Shown here: one piece after another, positions 36,001 through 47,380 of the stretch
Layout: every line of letters starts with the position of its first letter
Position numbering within the stretch: position 1 is the stretch's first letter
Origin: Eudromia elegans
Taxonomy: Eukaryota; Chordata; Aves; Tinamiformes; Tinamidae
Assembly: GCA_003342815.1 (NCBI GenBank)
Contig: PTEX01000332.1
Coordinates: 1-64,000, forward strand
DNA length: 64,000 nucleotides
Reading direction: 5' to 3'
Notes under the pieces: model-generated
Database searches by the model: none
Told to the model about the DNA's origin: nothing
Seen by the model: only the letters and a program-made list of their open reading frames with translations
Position numbers and translations under genes: made by a program

Positions 36001-37411
36001 CATTAAGCCTAGTATTCTACCTGCAGCTCTTAGCTGACTGCACTCATTATTGTGCGTAATCTCAGCATTTTTTTTTGATCTCTGGACACTTATACATACA
36101 TTAATACATGATTTTGTAGTTGGATAAATAACTAAATTATAGAAAATGGAAATCAGTCGTCAGATGCTATACATTTGTATTGTATGTCTTTTAAGAGGAA
36201 AATGTGCTCAGAAAATGAGGGTTCATGATGGGGTTTGTCCTTTAAAATAATGCTCCTTTATGTTTCTTTATCCTCATATTGCAATTTCTGAAGAATTATT
36301 TCATTTTCCTCCAAAATTTTGTCTTTTCTTTTTATCTTTCATGTCCAGGGCAGCACCATCATTCTCTTGTAATATTTTTTATGTTGTTAATCCCACAGCG
36401 GAGGTACGTTTTGTTAATGAATTGTACAATCATCAGACATTTTGTGGAATCAGGAATGGATTTTAAAAATGGTCAAAATACTGACTACAAAGCATGCTTA
36501 AAAAATTGAACAGAAGAGTATGTTCACTTGTCCATTTATCTCTTGTATTCAGTTTAGAACATAGTTGCTCCTATTGATGATGTGCCCTTCTGTCTTTCTC
36601 TTTTACAACTGTCCTTGTTCTCATCTTAGTTAATTTTTATGAGCTTCTATTTGACTTCAAAAAGTCTTACTTCTGTCTCATTTTTTTTAATTGAATATTT
36701 CCATCTAGAGTGAGTCTTATGATTTTTATTATATTTTTCCCTCACCATCAGATATTCATTCTTTAAAACATCTGTGTGTGAAGTTCAATCTCAAGAATCT
36801 TCATGCCATTTTTCAACACCACAGTATTTTTTAAGAGTTTAAAAAATAACTGATGATTTGAATGGAGGTAAGATGATTCAGGTAGGTTTTTAGTATTCTG
36901 GTAGAGAAATCAATACGTTGACAAACATACTAGAATGATGAGACAGCAATTTCTCTTCCCAATGGTTAATATATTGCTAGCTAGGAATTTACCTTCTGCC
37001 AAAGACACACTTCACTCTGTCAAATTAAAATGATAAAACTGAAAGGAACCTTTCCAGTATATTTTTATTTACTCCATCACTGAAATGCTGCTGCTTCTTC
37101 AAAGTTGGATGCATTCAAAATGAGACTTGATTAAGCCTCTCAAGTAAATTGCCTTCAGCTGAGTTGCTTATAGGAACTTATAAGCTTTTCCCCTGCCCTC
37201 AAAGCTTTCTCATCTAAAAATGTGGGGTCCATGCAAGACATTAACAAATCCCATGGGACAAAAGAATCCTCTAGCATTTTGAATACACACTTTAGTCATG
37301 TTTTGAGGAAACACAAAAAGCTAAGCCTCTGCATTATCATTTATAGTTCATTAGCATCTAAATGCCTCAAGTGAGGTCAGATCCTGAAGCATTTGGGAAA
37401 CAGAAATGAAA
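36001..37411. other. AT-rich non-coding spacer
   Basis: No recognisable gene or repeat. Confidence 0.6.
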
Positions 37412-37496
37412 GATATATATTTTATAATTATTTTATATATATTATATATATAAATATATTTTATAATATATATATTATTTATAATATATATATTAT
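37412..37496. repeat. AT-only low-complexity tract with overlapping palindromes
   Basis: About 85 bases are exclusively A and T, made of TATATA, TTTATAATTA and ATTTATAAT words that can fold on themselves in several registers. Confidence 0.93.
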
Positions 37497-39174
37497 CCTA
37501 GTCTCAAATGTGTATCACTACATGCAAGTCATGGAAAAGGTAACAGTGGCCTCTTAGTTTGTGAAAGGCAGTGCAAGAGATCCCTGAAAGCAGAGTATTG
37601 TTTTTCTGAATTTCAGTCCTGTGCCTTCTTTGCCAGTTCATATGCACTATCTCACTGCAGATAAAGAAGAACCAGTGTTTGGGTAAAGTGCAATGTAAGT
37701 GCTATAAAATCTTCCCTTAAGCGATTTTTTTAACTTTATGCTACTGAGAAAGCAATCTCATGGTGTTGCATAGTGATCGTAAGGGCTGAACACACAAGAA
37801 AGATCATAGCTCTAGCAATTTCAGCTAAGTGGATTAAAAAAATATTTATTATCCATAACTAGGCTCATTTTCTATCACTTAGGGTACACATAGCCATTTT
37901 TAATACTTAATCTTCTTCATCACAAAATAGCAGATCAGTTCTTTGTAAATATGCTGTATTATATGTAACCTGTAATTACTAAAGAGCATGTAAATATCAG
38001 TATTACAAATAAGTACTTCCTTGTCAGCCAGACATTCAGAATAGTATTCTGCATCACTGTTGAAATCTGTTGTAGTGACTAAATACACGTGGAAAGCTGT
38101 GATGTGGAGTATATAAAAGATTCTGGTTATGGGGAAACTTCATTTGATTCCTATCACTGCTACATTAAGCATTAAAGAAAAAATTCATGCCCCATTTTGC
38201 TTCTCTCAGAGCCAGAGGAAAAAAAGGTGCAAAACTTCTTTTTTTGTTTGCGCTTCAGCTTCCCACATACACTTTGCAGCTGTTTTAGACAGTCAAGTTT
38301 TTGGTAGTCTGTTGAAAAATATATAGAAAGTATTTTTACCCTGTCCATGAGAAGAGAGGAAAAAGGAGAGGAAAATGGGTTGCTATAAAATTTGAATCCT
38401 CTGTAGGACTGCAAGGACTACAAGTGGTTATACTCATCTCATGCTGTTCAGTTAAGCAGGAAGATAGAGAAAGGCTCGTAAGTAAAATGGTACTGAGACT
38501 ATCAGTTGTTGTCCTGGAAGATTTTGGACTTGTCAAAGTTACCACAGAGTATAGGGGAAAATATTCTTAAAATAGAATGAAATTAGAAGGTGATAAACTA
38601 AAAGTGAAAGACATAAACACAGCTGACTTGAGCAGTACTCTTCAATCCTTTTCTCAATGTTCTTTCAGTCTCTCTAACATGACTGGGAACTCTAACTGGG
38701 TGATTTTTTTAAAACCTGGTATGATTTAGCTGTTTTATTTTGTATATCTATCTCAAGTACTAAAAAATTTCTGTTACTATTTTGAAAATTGAAAGAAACT
38801 AAAGGATTAAGAATATCTTTGTTTCCTATCTAAATATCTATAAATTTTGCTGCAATGCCTCTTCGAAATATTCTGTGAACAGTTGATGTAATTTGCTAAT
38901 CTAGATGTTGTGCAACTTAATGTTAGCCTATTAAAAAATTCTATTTTTTAAAACAAAAGGGTGACTAGAGACTTATGGACAATGGACCTGAGCATTTGCA
39001 ACCTTTCTCCAAACCTGGTGAGAGGTGGGGTTATACATATGACAGGCATCCCCCACTCTCTTACAGGACAAGCTGTAATAGAATGAGCACATAGCACTTT
39101 GAAAAGCACTTTGAAAAACATGCTCAATAAACAAAAGAGGAGTGAGGGACACATGCCTCAAGACAGGTTAATTA
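37497..39174. other. AT-rich non-coding spacer
   Basis: No gene is recognisable. The last 200 bases (about 38960-39174) are somewhat richer in GC and directly precede the LTR-like repeat. They may be a divergent part of the same element but do not match the region upstream of the second copy. Confidence 0.5.
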
Positions 39175-39785
39175 AGAACAGGGGTCAGAACAACAATGGA
39201 GGGAAATGACGAAAGAGAAAAAGGCAGAACATGGAAGAGAGGAACTGCAGAACAAAGAAACTCCTTTCCTCTCCTTTGGTCAGGAATCTGTCTGAGTAGA
39301 CTCCTGGAGACTGAGCACCCTCTCCCATCTTCTGGGTGAGTGATGGTTGTGCATTTGTACATGAGGCACTAGCTAAGAACCCTGCACTGTAGTAGAGAAT
39401 TTCCTGTATTGATACCCAAAACCTATTCTCTAAAATGTTGCATTTGAATAAATTGTGCTATTTGTGAGCTCGACTACTTCTTTTGAAGGCAATCGGACCT
39501 ACAGTTGACAGACTGTTTGTGAATCTGATAATTTCCAGAGTCGAGCTTATAGTTGATCACACTATTTGGGAACTTGATTTGCTCTTTGGAAGACGATCAG
39601 ACCTACAGTTGGCACATTGTTGGTTAATCTGGTACTGCCAGCATCGGGCTTATAGTTACCACAGTATTTGGTGTCCCTTTTAAGAGATGAGTCCAATTGT
39701 CCCCAGTCCCATCACCTTTGAGGATTGACTGGAGCACAAGTGGCTTCATGTCTTGCCAAATTTGCCCCCTCATCAAACTGCAAGA
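39175..39785 (+). mobile_element. Fossil LTR-like repeat, copy A
   Basis: This block aligns along about 600 bp with copy B (53610-54238), same orientation, roughly 93% identical by eye. Parts read on the plus strand: a purine-rich stretch, a splice-donor-like GGTGAGTG near 39336-39343, a poly(A) signal AATAAA near 39449 and a TTTGGTGTCCC motif near 39666 that loosely recalls a primer-binding-site start. Similarity ends at about 39785. On the minus strand the right end reads TTGCAGTTTGATG; together with copy B this recalls the start of some avian ERVL LTRs, so the orientation is not certain. No retroviral coding region flanks it. It is a fossil, probably millions to tens of millions of years old. 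Confidence 0.55.
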
Positions 39786-42068
39786 AAGGAAGGCAGTTGT
39801 TAGGTGCTGTGGCATCAGATATAACTATTTTAGTAATTTTGGACAAAAAGCATTGTAAAATTAATCTTTACCCACTATAAATATCCTCATTGTGAGACTT
39901 AGGTGTAAGTATTGAAGTCACAGCGAAGAGTCTTTTGTTTTTACATCAACATGAAAAAGTCCCAAAGAAGTGTATCAAAATAAATTATCAAGATTTTTTT
40001 TTTTCATAGAAAATGCAGTTTCCCTGAAACATATATTCTATGAGAGTGAAATGTTTGAGGTTACTAAGTTTTAGTGGTTATTGTCTAAAAATTTGTACTA
40101 CACTTTCAAAAGCTATTTTCTCTAAGCTCTTGTACAGCAAGGGACAACCTACCAATCGTGGTGTCCTCCTATCTCAAAAGTAGTTTGAATCCAACTTGTG
40201 TGCAGGATTGTGTCATATGATTAACAATAGGGCTACCGTTCTTTTTGGTCTGTGGTTAGCCTATCTACCTAGCTGTGAGAGGTGAGGAGACGATGGCTGT
40301 TATTTTGGGATTAGGTATGGACTGGGCTGCGCAGGAAGCCTACCTTCCTCCCTCTGTGAGGCTGAAGTCAAGGTCATTTGTACCTGGGGACCTCATGCTG
40401 CTCTTCAAAGCATGTGACATGTTTTGCAGATCTGGAGCCATAGGAAGTATGGCCAAGAGTGATGGGCATTGCTGCTTTAGTTTTATCTCATTTGAGGTGA
40501 AGCTCCTTGGCATGCTGTTGTGTAATGAAAATATTTCTCCTTGTCTTTTGCACTGTACTATCTTTAAAACTTTTGGGATGGCTATTTTTACAGTAATATT
40601 TTCTTCAACTGAGAAGGGTACATATGTCTATTATTTTCCTGCCATTTTTATTTCTCCGGAAAATCTTGCAGTTAGAGCTTGTTGATAAATAAATCCTTCA
40701 AGTACAGCACGTGCTATTTTCCCTCTTTTTTTTCCTGAACATCATTGATTCACAAACTTCTTAACACGGTGGGCCATGTTTCACATCTGTCTGGATCTCA
40801 AAGTTAATTGAAATTTATTCTATTTAGATCAATAATAAAACTTACAGTGATTGAAGTGGGACTTGTAATGGGTGATCAGTAAATTTGATATTCTTTATGA
40901 TTGCTGATAACTGTATATTTGATTTATAAAGCTACTCTGAATGTCTGTCACAGGGGCAGCTGGTCATTTGCATTTACCAGTGGCTAAATTACAGAGTTAT
41001 CTATGACTTATGAACTTATGATGACTAGCACATTTATTTTCATTTTATGGCTGAGAAAAATTTATTAAAAACATACACCTTAAGGAGTAAACTTATTTGT
41101 ACCATTCAACAATGTATTTTCCAGTATGTGAGGAAAAAAAATAGAAATGAAATTCTGAAATAATTCTGTGGGGTTTTTTTTCCCTCTGTTTTATTGGGTT
41201 GAGGCTGCAAATTTTCCAAGATGAGCAAAAGGGTCTTTTCATGATTGACTTGTGTCCTAATGCTTCAGTCTTCCTTTTTTGTTTTCTTTTGACTCTTTGC
41301 TCTCTCATATTTTGAATATTGATCATATTTTTAAATGCCATGAATACAGCCATGAATACATTATTGCAAAGTGATTATGCCTGCATATCTGTTTAATTTT
41401 GCATGTTAAGATAGCCTTAGATTGCTTTAATAATACTCTGAAGACCTATATGAAGAATTACAGGATGCCCAAAGGTACAAAGACACATATAATTTAGGGG
41501 AAACCTCCTATATTAAATGTTCAAATAGCTAAGTAAATATTTTAGGAGGAAATAGAAGAAAATAGTAAAAGAGAAAAGCTTATTACATTTCATTGAGGTT
41601 GATGCAAGGAAACCAAAGCTAGCTTCAGCATCTTATAAAGAACAATTATAATGTCCGATTTTTCCATATTTCCAAGTAGCCGATAACCTTAGGTTTGTTG
41701 ATAGTACCATGGTGGTCCTTATGTACACTGCTTTGCCAGGTTGTGAATTGGCTCTATTCTTGAGCTGGGTTGTGATTTTTACTTTTTTTTTATATTGATA
41801 ATCTGAGTCATAAGACTCAGATGGAAAATATGTCCTACGAAGAAAAAGATATACACACATTTAAATTCTGTGTCATTATTTTAAATGTGTGGTGACTCTG
41901 TTATATTCATGCACCTGCTATATTCCAGTTTCTGTTGTGATATCGTGGGAACATTGATGAAAGTAAAGAGAAATAGCCTTTTTTTTGAATAGGATACATT
42001 GAAAATATGGTTTGCTCACAGTTTCATCTGCATATCACTGATTTGTACTTTATTATAGATGTGAAAAC

Positions 42069-42106
42069 AAACTGGTATTGATTCCTAAACTGGTATTGAT
42101 TCCTAA
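42069..42106. repeat. Perfect 18-bp tandem duplication
   Basis: The unit aaactggtattgattcct occurs at 42069-42086 and 42087-42104, followed by two more unit bases. A run of A begins a few bases later (about 42113). Confidence 0.95.
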
Positions 42107-42803
42107 GCCCAGGAAAAAAAAAAAAAAAGTAAATAGTCTGAGGCAGCCTTTCATTAATCTGGAGCTTTATTTTTTTGAGTGGTATAAATGGAACATAATT
42201 ATGAAGCAATTTACTTTGTGGGCAAATCTGTATTGAGTGATTTATGGGTATAGTGAGGGTATGGCAAGCTAATCAGAGACATTTTGTTTAAATGTGAGCA
42301 GATCAGGTCAAATGATACAGGCTGATTTGAACAAAAGTGAATGTGGTGCTTTTGAAGATAGGAAGTAAATTCATATCAAACATAACACTCAATTTCTTTA
42401 GTTCTTAAACACTGGTGTATAGAACTACGAGAGAGATGCTTAATAAAAAAATTTTAAAAAAGAAGTTTTAAAATGTCATTCAGGAGACGTTATTCAAGGA
42501 AACTATTGCTTGATTTTTTTTTTTTCAAGAATGGTAGTAAGTTTCTATATTGTATTTGTGCATTTAACACATAGAAAATAAAATGCACAGAGGTATATCA
42601 AAGTGAATACAGAAGAGACTCCAAAATAGACAAAGATGTGTAGTTTTGGTCCACTTTTATTAAATTATTATGTACATCTTAAAATATCTCCAATCATTTT
42701 ACCTTGGAAAACATAAAATTTATTTGGAATCTATAGAGAAATCATCACGCTTTTACTGGAAACAAAGCAGAATATTCTGTATATGCGATACTCTAGATTA
42801 ATT

Positions 42804-42835
42804 TTTTTATTAGGGAAAATTTTTATTAGGGAAAA
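42804..42835. repeat. Perfect 16-bp tandem duplication
   Basis: The unit tttttattagggaaaa occurs twice back to back. Confidence 0.95.
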
Positions 42836-45800
42836 CTTTTGCTTTCAAGATGGTAGATGGTCTTTGCAGTATCTTTGAGGAATCTGGCTATTTCCTTTTT
42901 TTTTTTTATTTTAATGCTAGCTATGATAATTCATTATTAGATGTACGTGACTAGAAAGACCAGCATTACTGACAGAAAAAGATGAGTTTCATGTGTGAAG
43001 AAATGTGAAGGCATATGTTTCAAAAACCTTTAAAATGTAACAGTTCAAGTTTTATCTATTTTATCATTATTTCAGAGGTAGTTAAGTTTTCAATTTGAAG
43101 GAATTGGTCTGCATGGATTTACAGCATAAATAAACTTGTTGAAACTGTGAGTTAGTACAATTCATGATTTTTTTTTAAGTGGTAGTTAACTATAGTTTGC
43201 ATTCATTTCTGGTTATGGTACTTTACACCTTACTTTGTAGCTCTTATCAATATGTTTGGCCCTGAAAATGTAGGACTGTTTGGTGTGTGATAGGATCTTT
43301 GACTGGTTCGGCATCAGTTGCGCATGGGTTTTTTTTAAGAGTTAAAATAAATAAAAATAAAATATTTTTTTTAAAAAAGAAACCCACAATGCAGAAAGAC
43401 AGATCTTTCTATCTGTGGATACTGTATTTTTTGGTGGGGGAGGGGGCAGTGCGTGGACAGTAGAATGTCTTGTCATTCTTCTAGGTCTCATTCCAGGTGT
43501 GTGCCTGTTTGGGGCAGCAGAGCTAGGAGGGCATGAAAAGGCATAATCTTAATCTGGAATGTGTACCTGGCATTGTATTTTTTGGGGTAAGTACACAGGC
43601 TTATAAATTCATTCATTCTCCTTTCATTCTTTAGAAATGATTTGTTTTCAACTTATGTTTCTAAGTGACAGTTGTTTTGTACTGTATTAGGTCAAACACA
43701 GTGGTAATGAGTTGTTATTTTCATCAGGGTAAGAAATGAAGTTGCAGCCTTAACTTTATAAAGAAACTACTCATGCAGGATCAAGTCTGAGAGAATAAAT
43801 GAACAAAGGGATTCAATTCATGGTACTACTTCTTAATAATTTTTTTTTTTTTTCAAATGGGAGAATGATCTTCCTCTCTTTTCCCAAATTGCTAGGAGAG
43901 AAACCTACACCAAGGAGAAAAAGAATGTGAAAATTTTCTCTCTGACTCTTGTCAGCAGCTGATTTTGCGTCTTGGACAAAGGTTTCACAATTTAAATGAA
44001 CTAGCGTTCCTTTTTCTAGAGAAAGCAATTTGAACAGAACCAGTTTTGTTGTAGAGCTGCAGTACAAATACAGCAACAGAGCTTACGTTGCTATTCTACT
44101 GGGCAGCATAGACAAATGTTATATGATGGTCATCAGGCTTAGAGGAAAGAAGGGAATATGGAAAAGTAGACCGTTGAGTCATATGAGATTGCACATGAGA
44201 TTGTAGCTTTTAACTGTCATAGTTCAAAATGTTAAAAAATAAAACAGTCATCTTTGGGATTTTAGCAGTGTTGTCTGTGTGACACTAGGGCTTATCTATT
44301 TTTATAGCTAGACATGTTTGCCTTTGAGGGTATTTGTATGAGAAGGAAGTCTGGAATATGAGAAGCAGAGCTGGTCAGTTAATTTGCTACAAATAACTAT
44401 CGATTTCCTAATGCAAGTGATATTTTCTGCAATATACTGTTTTGCTATAGAAACATAATAGCAGAATGAGATGCCTTGATGGATATGTCTAGTACCATCA
44501 ATTAGTGACCCATGCTTTAGATGAATCTGCCCTCTGTTGATCACACATCACCTGCTTCTGACCTACTTTAGAAATACTAGCAAAACACATTTAGAGCCTA
44601 CCCAGTAAAAAAATCAAAACTTTAAAAAACACAATATGAAGTAAAAGAGAACAATTTTTTAGTTTATTTTCCTACCTTCCTGTAGTAAGAAATATACTTA
44701 AACAAAAAAACAAACAAATAAAAAGTACAGGTATTTAGGGCAGATAAAATTGTTTTTGTAGTTTTTTCAAAGTCTAGGAAGTCAAGGAAAGCTTTCCTTG
44801 GAATTCAGTCAGTGTTTGAACATGGACGTTTGTTAAGAGTGATTATATGCTGCATGCATTAGATGGTATTGCTTTGACTCTTTGATTGTGTGATGAGCAC
44901 TTTTAAGATGAAAAATTACCAGTGATAAATAGTGAATATTCAGTAGAGAATAAGTCACTTACTGTGCAAACTTTAGATGAATAGTCATTTTTGATATAAT
45001 CCATTGAATTTACGGGTTTCACAAAGTGTGAGTATCTCTATGAATGGCTAGCAGCCACATGAATAAATAGTGAAAAATATAGCCTCTAAAAAGCAAAGTG
45101 AATGAGCTGCTGTTTAAATATATTTTTTTCATGCTTTGAAGAGCAGTTCCTCAAGAGATCAAAAAACAGTACAGTTGAATAACTATTTTCAACTTACAGT
45201 AGAATAAGAGGCAAGAACACATAAGGGTAAATGGTCTGCAAAACTGTGCCTTACTGCAGCTGATAATTGCATAAAATTCCTCATGTAGATACCATGTAGT
45301 CTTGTCAAAAAGGATGGCTCTCCAGTTAAAACGTCAATATCTCACTCAAGCCAACAGAGGCACAAAGAAATGATCCTTGTTGTCATGTTGTCTTTCAGAG
45401 GTCTTCAATTTGAAGACCAATAGCTGATTAATATTTTTAAAAGAAGAAGGCAAAATAATTAAAAAAAAATAAAAAAACAGAGGGTAGTGTTTTTGAAACA
45501 AAGACTGAATTCCGTGAAAATACAGCAAAAGGAAAGGAAGAAGAAAACATAAAACTGAGGTTAATGGAGATTGCTAAAGTTGCAATGGATATTAGTAATT
45601 TTGCTGTAGTATTAAAAAAGGAGTGATAGTATAAGGTCTCTGCATTGCCAGTCATTGTATATCATGCAGCGGAATAATGTGTGTGCTGTTTGCAAAGCTG
45701 TTTGCTTTTAGGAAGAGGAATCATTCTGTGGGGTCATTCTGTGCTGGTTCCCTTACATTTTTGGACGAGAACAGCAAGTGCTGTTCTCCTAAGCACACTG

Positions 45801-45931
45801 CTATGAGAAGAATACACGCACACACACACAATTCTTTCTTCCTAATTTCCTACTAATTTGGTTCTTAGTGTACAACAATTTCTTTACACACTCCAAGCCA
45901 CTTTATAATATTAGCTACTTTGATTGGAGAG

Positions 45932-45974
45932 ATAATTAAGTAACAATGTAATAATTAAGTAACAATGTAATAAT
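45932..45974. repeat. Perfect 19-bp tandem duplication, 2.3 copies
   Basis: The unit ataattaagtaacaatgta occurs at 45932-45950 and 45951-45969, with five further unit bases to 45974. Confidence 0.95.
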
Positions 45975-47344
45975 GGGATGAGAGGGAATCAATGCTTTAA
46001 AGCCTGTGCATTACAGCTGGAGCAATATCATTGCATCAGATTACATCAGATACATCAGATTAATTTCCAGTTATATGGATGCTTCATGTTCTGGATAATG
46101 TTGAATGTTATGAGTGGAAGCCCAAATCATTGCCATCATTGTCTTAGAATTCATTTGATCTCACAAAGGCAACCAACAAAATAATGGAGACTTGTAACTT
46201 GCTGTGGGTCAGTAGGAGGGGTTGGTGGGAAGAATGAGAAGTGGTTACTTGTAGTAGTGCCATCTGTTTGGAAGTGTGCACTAACAGTATTTCACATCAG
46301 ATGCAGAAAGCTTATGTACAGACCATTCCCTGTATGGAAAAATGAAAAAGTAAAAACTATCAGATAAGGAATTTTAAAAAGGTTTTCATCTTAAGTCAGA
46401 AAGCGTGAAATTCACTAATTAGAAAAGGGGTTTTTTTTAATGTGAAAACAGGAACAGTTCTATCCAGGAATCTAAATATAAAGGCTGTGAGGGCAACTTG
46501 TCCTTCAGGATCTGCCAATTTGCTTTGGTCTCTTGTTCTGTGTCCAGCATCTACAGTGGGGTGGTTTGGGAAAATAGGCGATACCGAGACCTTTCTTACC
46601 AGATGTTTCCATTATCATTAGTTTAGTAACAATTGCTCTGTGATTTCTAGAGGAGAGGAGTCCCTTCAGACTACTCACAGCTTACTTCCTACTAGTCCCT
46701 TTTCCCCATACCTTGATCCTCAGACTGTGGTTAGTTTTGTCGCTGTGTTCATGGATGGAGATGTGTAGTAATTCCTCTTACCTTTTTTAAAAAATAAAAG
46801 ATTTTTACAGATGACCCGAAAATACAATGAAGTAGTGTTTATGCTGTGCTTAGTCACCATTTTGATTCCACAAAGAGTGAAATTTTCAAAACAAAATAGA
46901 ATTTGCTCTTGAGCTTTTAAGATAACATAGAATCACTGAATGCATCATGTCCACAAACAAAAATGTTAATATGCAGCTCGTTTGCACTCTGTATATGACA
47001 TGCAAAACATGTGTAAGGCTTTTCTTGAACATGTATGTGTATGAAAAAAGAAATTTCCCTAAGCTTTTTTTTCTTAAAAAAATGAAACATCTGTAACAAT
47101 GTAAAATTACCAAAAGAACTGTAGCAGTTTAAGTATTCCCCTACTGACCTTCTCTTCATTGCTAGCTGCGTTGGATAAAGGCTGTGTGTGGTGTTCTCAG
47201 CAACTCACATGCTTGGAAGATGTTTTGTGCATGGTGCACTCACTGGCCCCTGCCTGCTGCAGACCAGAGTGTCAAGAGTACATGTTTCCTGGGCTCAAGC
47301 TCTGTTGTTAGCGTACTTCATTCACTCCCACGACAAGGTGTGGA

Positions 47345-47380
47345 TTTCTCATAGATAGATTGAGATCTATCTATGAGAAA
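47345..47380. repeat. Perfect 16-bp inverted repeat with 4-nt loop
   Basis: Left arm tttctcatagatagat is at 47345-47360, loop tgag at 47361-47364, and the exact reverse complement at 47365-47380. This would form a tight hairpin or cruciform. No transposon context is visible. Confidence 0.95.

Noticed and set aside
39483-39683. 66-codon frame also present in copy B (53920-54123)
   Set aside because: Conservation follows from the two copies being the same repeat family. The frame crosses AATAAA-downstream LTR-like sequence and has no known motif.
40275-40685. 136-codon plus-strand open frame
   Set aside because: Non-ATG start (first ATG near 40293), no known motif and no flanking splice sites that stand out. 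Kept as chance.
42069-42128. SINE-like element ending in poly(A)
   Set aside because: No A/B box or tRNA-like head is visible upstream. The tandem 18-mer and the A run are adequately explained by slippage.
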